A stretch of DNA of 64,000 bases from Anniella stebbinsi. Lineage: Eukaryota; Chordata; Lepidosauria; Squamata; Anniellidae. The stretch spans positions 224,443,654 to 224,507,653 of the forward strand of contig JARDYH010000001.1 of NCBI GenBank assembly GCA_029215795.1, in the 5' to 3' direction. A program made the position numbers and the translations under genes. Positions 60,177 through 64,000 of this stretch are shown piece by piece. The notes beneath the pieces were generated by a model. It saw only the letters and a program-made list of their open reading frames with translations, did not search any database and was not told the DNA's origin. Numbering within the stretch: position 1 is the first letter of the stretch; the number at the start of each line of letters is the position of its first letter.

Positions 60177-61147
60177 TCACATCTGTTTTTGGCCTCTTTC
60201 CAGAAAATTATTTAATTATAATATTAATAAAAAAAGGAACCACCTGCTGTCTTGCCCATCAACACACCAATTCAGTCTACTATAGTAAAGAGACACCAAT
60301 TGCTACATTTTTCAAGAAGCTGAGAGAAAATAAATTAAGTTTTATGCACTCCTTTATAGACTTTTGATGGCTAGGTTTACATATATACACACATACTATG
60401 TAACTTTAAAAACATGTTTGTCACCTACATCTTACCTAGTCAAATTGAATGACAAGGAGACTAAAACTGAAAGTGAGCACAAGCTAAGGGATTATGTTTA
60501 AAGCCCAGTCCTGTCACATCAATTATACCACTGGAATACTTGAAATGACAACAAAATTATAGTCAGCAAGGAACTTGCCGCATGTATTCCCTTCTAGTCA
60601 GATGCTTTTTACTCCCTGCAAGTACGAAAGAGGGTATAAACTGTCGGATGGATTATGATGACCTTGTCAGTGTCATGGCCAGGAGTAAAACAGAGCAAAA
60701 AGGGAAAGGAACAAAAATCAAGGTCACTTACTATAGCAAATATATAGTTGCCAACTTTTAGAAGTTTATAGAAATAAACAAAAATAAGTAATAAAGCCCA
60801 CAAACTATAGACATAAATGCCTCCCTGATTTTGACAAAGAAGCATCCAGAAAGTATCCCGTGGCTTCAAAATACATTTTGTAAAATCTGAGATGGGGCAA
60901 CAGGCATCAAAGACTACAATACTATGCTTATAATGCATATACAGCCATGTCATTTATCAATTTAGTCCTTATTTTCTTATAACAGATTCATTGTTCCCAA
61001 ATAAAGAGAGCTAGTGTAATGTGAGCTGCACATCCAGAACCCTATAGTGCCCATTTATTGTGCTCCCTTATCTGCTAAAAAGCCATCAAGGCTGTGTACA
61101 ACAATTTTAAACAATAAAAAACTTAAAATGAAACAAAAACTCACTAA

Positions 61148-61478
61148 GACTGGGTTCACAGAACAAGCTATCCCACTATGGGTTATTGTGCTGTCCACAG
61201 GGTGGGTTATCATGTTGTCTGAATGTAGCGTGTTTTCTGCAGGGTGGTTTGTTAACCATGCAGTGTGGTTTATTTTTCTTGAACAAGCCACCATGAGAAC
61301 CCATGGCTTCTTGGGTTATTCAGGTGGTTGACAAGCCTCACTGCATGGTTACCAAGCAATCATGCGTTAAAACAACATGATAACCTATCCTGCAGAAAAA
61401 GTGCTGTGTTCAGACAACATGACAATCCACAGTTCAACATCAACCCACACTGGGTGGGTTAGCATGTTGTGTAGCCCA
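61148..61478. mobile_element. MITE, family B relative, in PSMD14 intron
   Basis: ACTGGGTTCACAGAACAAGC to TGTGTAGCCCAGC, with repeated GGGTTATCATGTTGTCTGAA-like inverted blocks. Confidence 0.7.
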
Positions 61479-61528
61479 GCATATGTGCCTTTCAGCAAAC
61501 CATATCCTTCAGCTTCCCAGCTGCAATA

Positions 61529-61529
<1 letters not shown>

Positions 61530-61562
<33 letters not shown>

Positions 61563-61601
61563 AATAATAACAACAATAACAACAACAACAACAACAACAA
61601 A
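61530..61601. repeat. (TTA)n(AAC)n microsatellite
   Basis: TTA run followed by AAT then AAC runs. Confidence 0.95.
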
Positions 61602-61728
61602 TTGCTTTATAGAGTTGTTAAGTTTACTAGGAATGTGTAAACCTCTTTGAAGGCAAGAAAAGTCTCCCAAAGAAAAGCTTGGAAAAACAACAAAATTGTG
61701 CTTTAAGAAATGGTAACACCACATAAGC

Positions 61729-61731
<3 letters not shown>

Positions 61732-61768
<37 letters not shown>
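61732..61768. repeat. (GT)n microsatellite
   Basis: Pure GT for about 37 bp. Confidence 0.95.
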
Positions 61769-61769
<1 letters not shown>

Positions 61770-64000
61770 TTTAATGGTAAGTTTAAAAAATCTGCATGCA
61801 ATGACTACACGACTCATCATTTGTATGTTTCTTCCTATATGCATTACAAGTGTTTTCTGTGTAGAAGTAGCATTTGAATTTGACAATGAGGCCAGGCAGG
61901 TGTTAAGAGCACAGGGGAGAGAGGCATCCAGGGCTCACTCCCAGGGGGCTTCGTGAAATGAAGGAAAGTAGCATAAAGGAGTAAAGAGGAGCAACGATAG
62001 TGGATAGAAGTACCAATGAGACTTCACAGGACTAAAATAGGTGAGGTTAACAACTAAATCTAGAGGCCGACAAAGCAAAAGATTACAATATCTTGCGTCA
62101 ATTCCTGAACTACAGAAGCCTTCTGGCCCTGCTCTTCAGCTGATACCTAAAGGCAGCAGACAAGTTTAAATATCTGTTGTCTGGATAAGGGATTAGAATA
62201 ACTTTTATGATTACATGGAAGCTGGGAGGAGTTAAGACATACATAAACTTGACTGGCATCTTAGGTGATACAACTCATTCTTCACATTAAGCTTTGCTAT
62301 AACAAAGGCAGTAACAAACATGAATTTTCCTAAGGAACAATATGTATCATTTATACATTCTAATGTTCAGCAAATTAAGAGGCATTGAAAGTTAAATTCT
62401 AATTCTGTGCCCAAAGTTTCCTTTATGAACTTGTAAATAAATGACACATAGAATCCCAAAGTCTCAACTGACTGACAATATTCTTGAAGCTGGATGTAAA
62501 GAGAAGCTGGTGGATCCTGTTTTCATATGTAAGATCAAATAAGATCTCAATCTGCATAGATTACTGTGGTTACTGGAGGCTTACTAATGGTGGTAACAAC
62601 AGGCAGACACAGTACAGACTGATACTAACTAATAAGGGAAGGGCCATAGCTCAGAGCACATGCATGCATACTAAAGGTGCCAGAAACAAGCCCTGGCATC
62701 TCAAGATAGGGCTAGAAAGTAACCCTGCCTGAAACCTTGGAGAGCTGCTTGCTAGTCAGCACAGATAATATCAAGATGGATGGCCAAAGGTTGGACTTTG
62801 GATTTAAGGCAACTTCCTCTATTCTTATGCAGATATGAACAGCACAACTTTAACAGAATCATGAGGTTTGTGCGATAGGTTCCCATTGAAGCATTACAGG
62901 AACAAATTTCCAAAACAGTGTGGGCCAAATTTATGAAGGAAGAGTATCTCATGATTTCTCAAATTTGTGCTTGAGGGGGGAAATCAGGAGTTGGTGATTG
63001 GATTTTGCAGTATAGTCACCTGTCCCCATCATAAACTGATCAGCATTATTACCCACACCCACGCCCATCCCCCAGCTCAAGGTCAAATTGATCAGCACCA
63101 TGCCACCTCATGTGGACAGCTTGAAGCAAACCATTCTTTCCCTTCAGGCACCTCTACCACAGGACACCTTCAATAACTCTAAAGTCCTGATGTGCAAAGG
63201 GATCCTCTCTTTGCTGTGTTGGTGGTTGCATATCTGTATGTTCTCTCTGGCCTTATGACTATATGGACTAACTAAAATAAGTAATTTTAACCTAAAGCCA
63301 TCGTTTTCTTACGATTTTTTTTTCTTTTGAGTCTCTGGCTGTGAATATTCAAACGTGTGTAAGAGCTGGGCACTGTCTCCCTGGCAGCACACACACATTC
63401 AAAAAGGTGGTCTGATGCTTTGCATAATCCTGGTGAGAAAACTCTTGTATTTGTGAAAATGTTATTGCCTATGGCTGTCTCCTGGACAGTATTCTCAGTC
63501 TATATATTATCTCGAGCTGTGTACATGAACCTCTCCATGATCAGCTATATCACTGCTGATCAGCTGATAGAGAGGGGGCTAGATTCACAGTGCACAAATA
63601 CGAGCAATGTACCCCCTTGCTGAAAGGTTTGGAGTTTTGTTTTTAACAACTCCCATCCCTGGTAGCCTTGTTGTGCAAGCAATCATCTAGAAAGATGATC
63701 TATGTGTAGAAAGTTGTTCCCATGCATAGATTTCTCTTGCTACATCAGGGCAATTGCCTGACAACAGTTATAGCAGTTAGGAAAGCTTAATATTTTAAAG
63801 GTCTGTGCCAGATTTTACTTTTCAGTTTTAAATCTAGTGTTTTTATATAACATTGGTTCTTTGTTATCAGTTTCCCAAACTCTTGAAACAGCATTTGAAC
63901 CAGATGTTCTAATTTGTGAACACCTGCAAATGCCCAACCACAGCAAGTAGCGAGTATAAATAAAAAGTAAGCAAAAACAGAACTAAATATTCTACACTGT

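Overview
The window is vertebrate nuclear DNA, most likely from a squamate reptile (lizard or gecko type). The evidence is two recognisable vertebrate genes with spliced exons, and a repeat landscape of Sauria-type tRNA SINEs, many short palindromic repeats, hAT-like MITEs, L1, CR1/L2 and R4-like LINE remnants, and a Sushi-type (chromodomain) Ty3/gypsy element. The species call is inference. All coordinates and splice sites were worked out by hand.

Two genes lie in tandem on the minus strand. TBR1, the T-box transcription factor of cortical glutamatergic neurons, is complete: six coding exons between 25838 and 13587 giving 804 codons, plus a probable long 3' UTR ending near 8850. PSMD14 (Rpn11, the 26S proteasome lid deubiquitinase) is partial: its last five coding exons (60092 down to 46863) give the C-terminal 156 residues, and the upstream exons with the JAMM catalytic motif lie beyond 64000. 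The order PSMD14-TBR1 in the same orientation matches mammals, where SLC4A10 follows; no SLC4A10 coding exon is visible in 1-8800.

Layout: 1-8840 intergenic, rich in repeats; 8850-13586 probable TBR1 3' UTR, crowded with short palindromic repeats; 13587-25838 TBR1 coding exons and introns; 25839-27300 TBR1 5' flank with CCAAT boxes, TAAT sites and a cluster of hairpin, GA-repeat and Z-DNA-prone tracts; 27300-35000 intergenic LINE and MITE debris; 35020-41350 nested mobile elements, including an almost complete 5.27-kb chromovirus (35541-40809) with 5-bp target duplications; 41350-46860 intergenic; 46863-64000 PSMD14.

Most notable: TBR1 carries large Ala, His, Gln, Gly and Pro homopolymer insertions (804 residues against 682 remembered for human) in an otherwise near-identical protein. 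TBR1 intron 2 and one PSMD14 intron begin with GC rather than GT. The chromovirus has an exact 11-nt match between its predicted transcript start and its primer-binding site (Tf1/Sushi-type self-priming), a T_GGA_AAC heptamer at the gag-pol overlap, and a C-terminal reading frame running through the LTR. A 21-bp perfect inverted repeat lies about 500 bp upstream of the TBR1 start.
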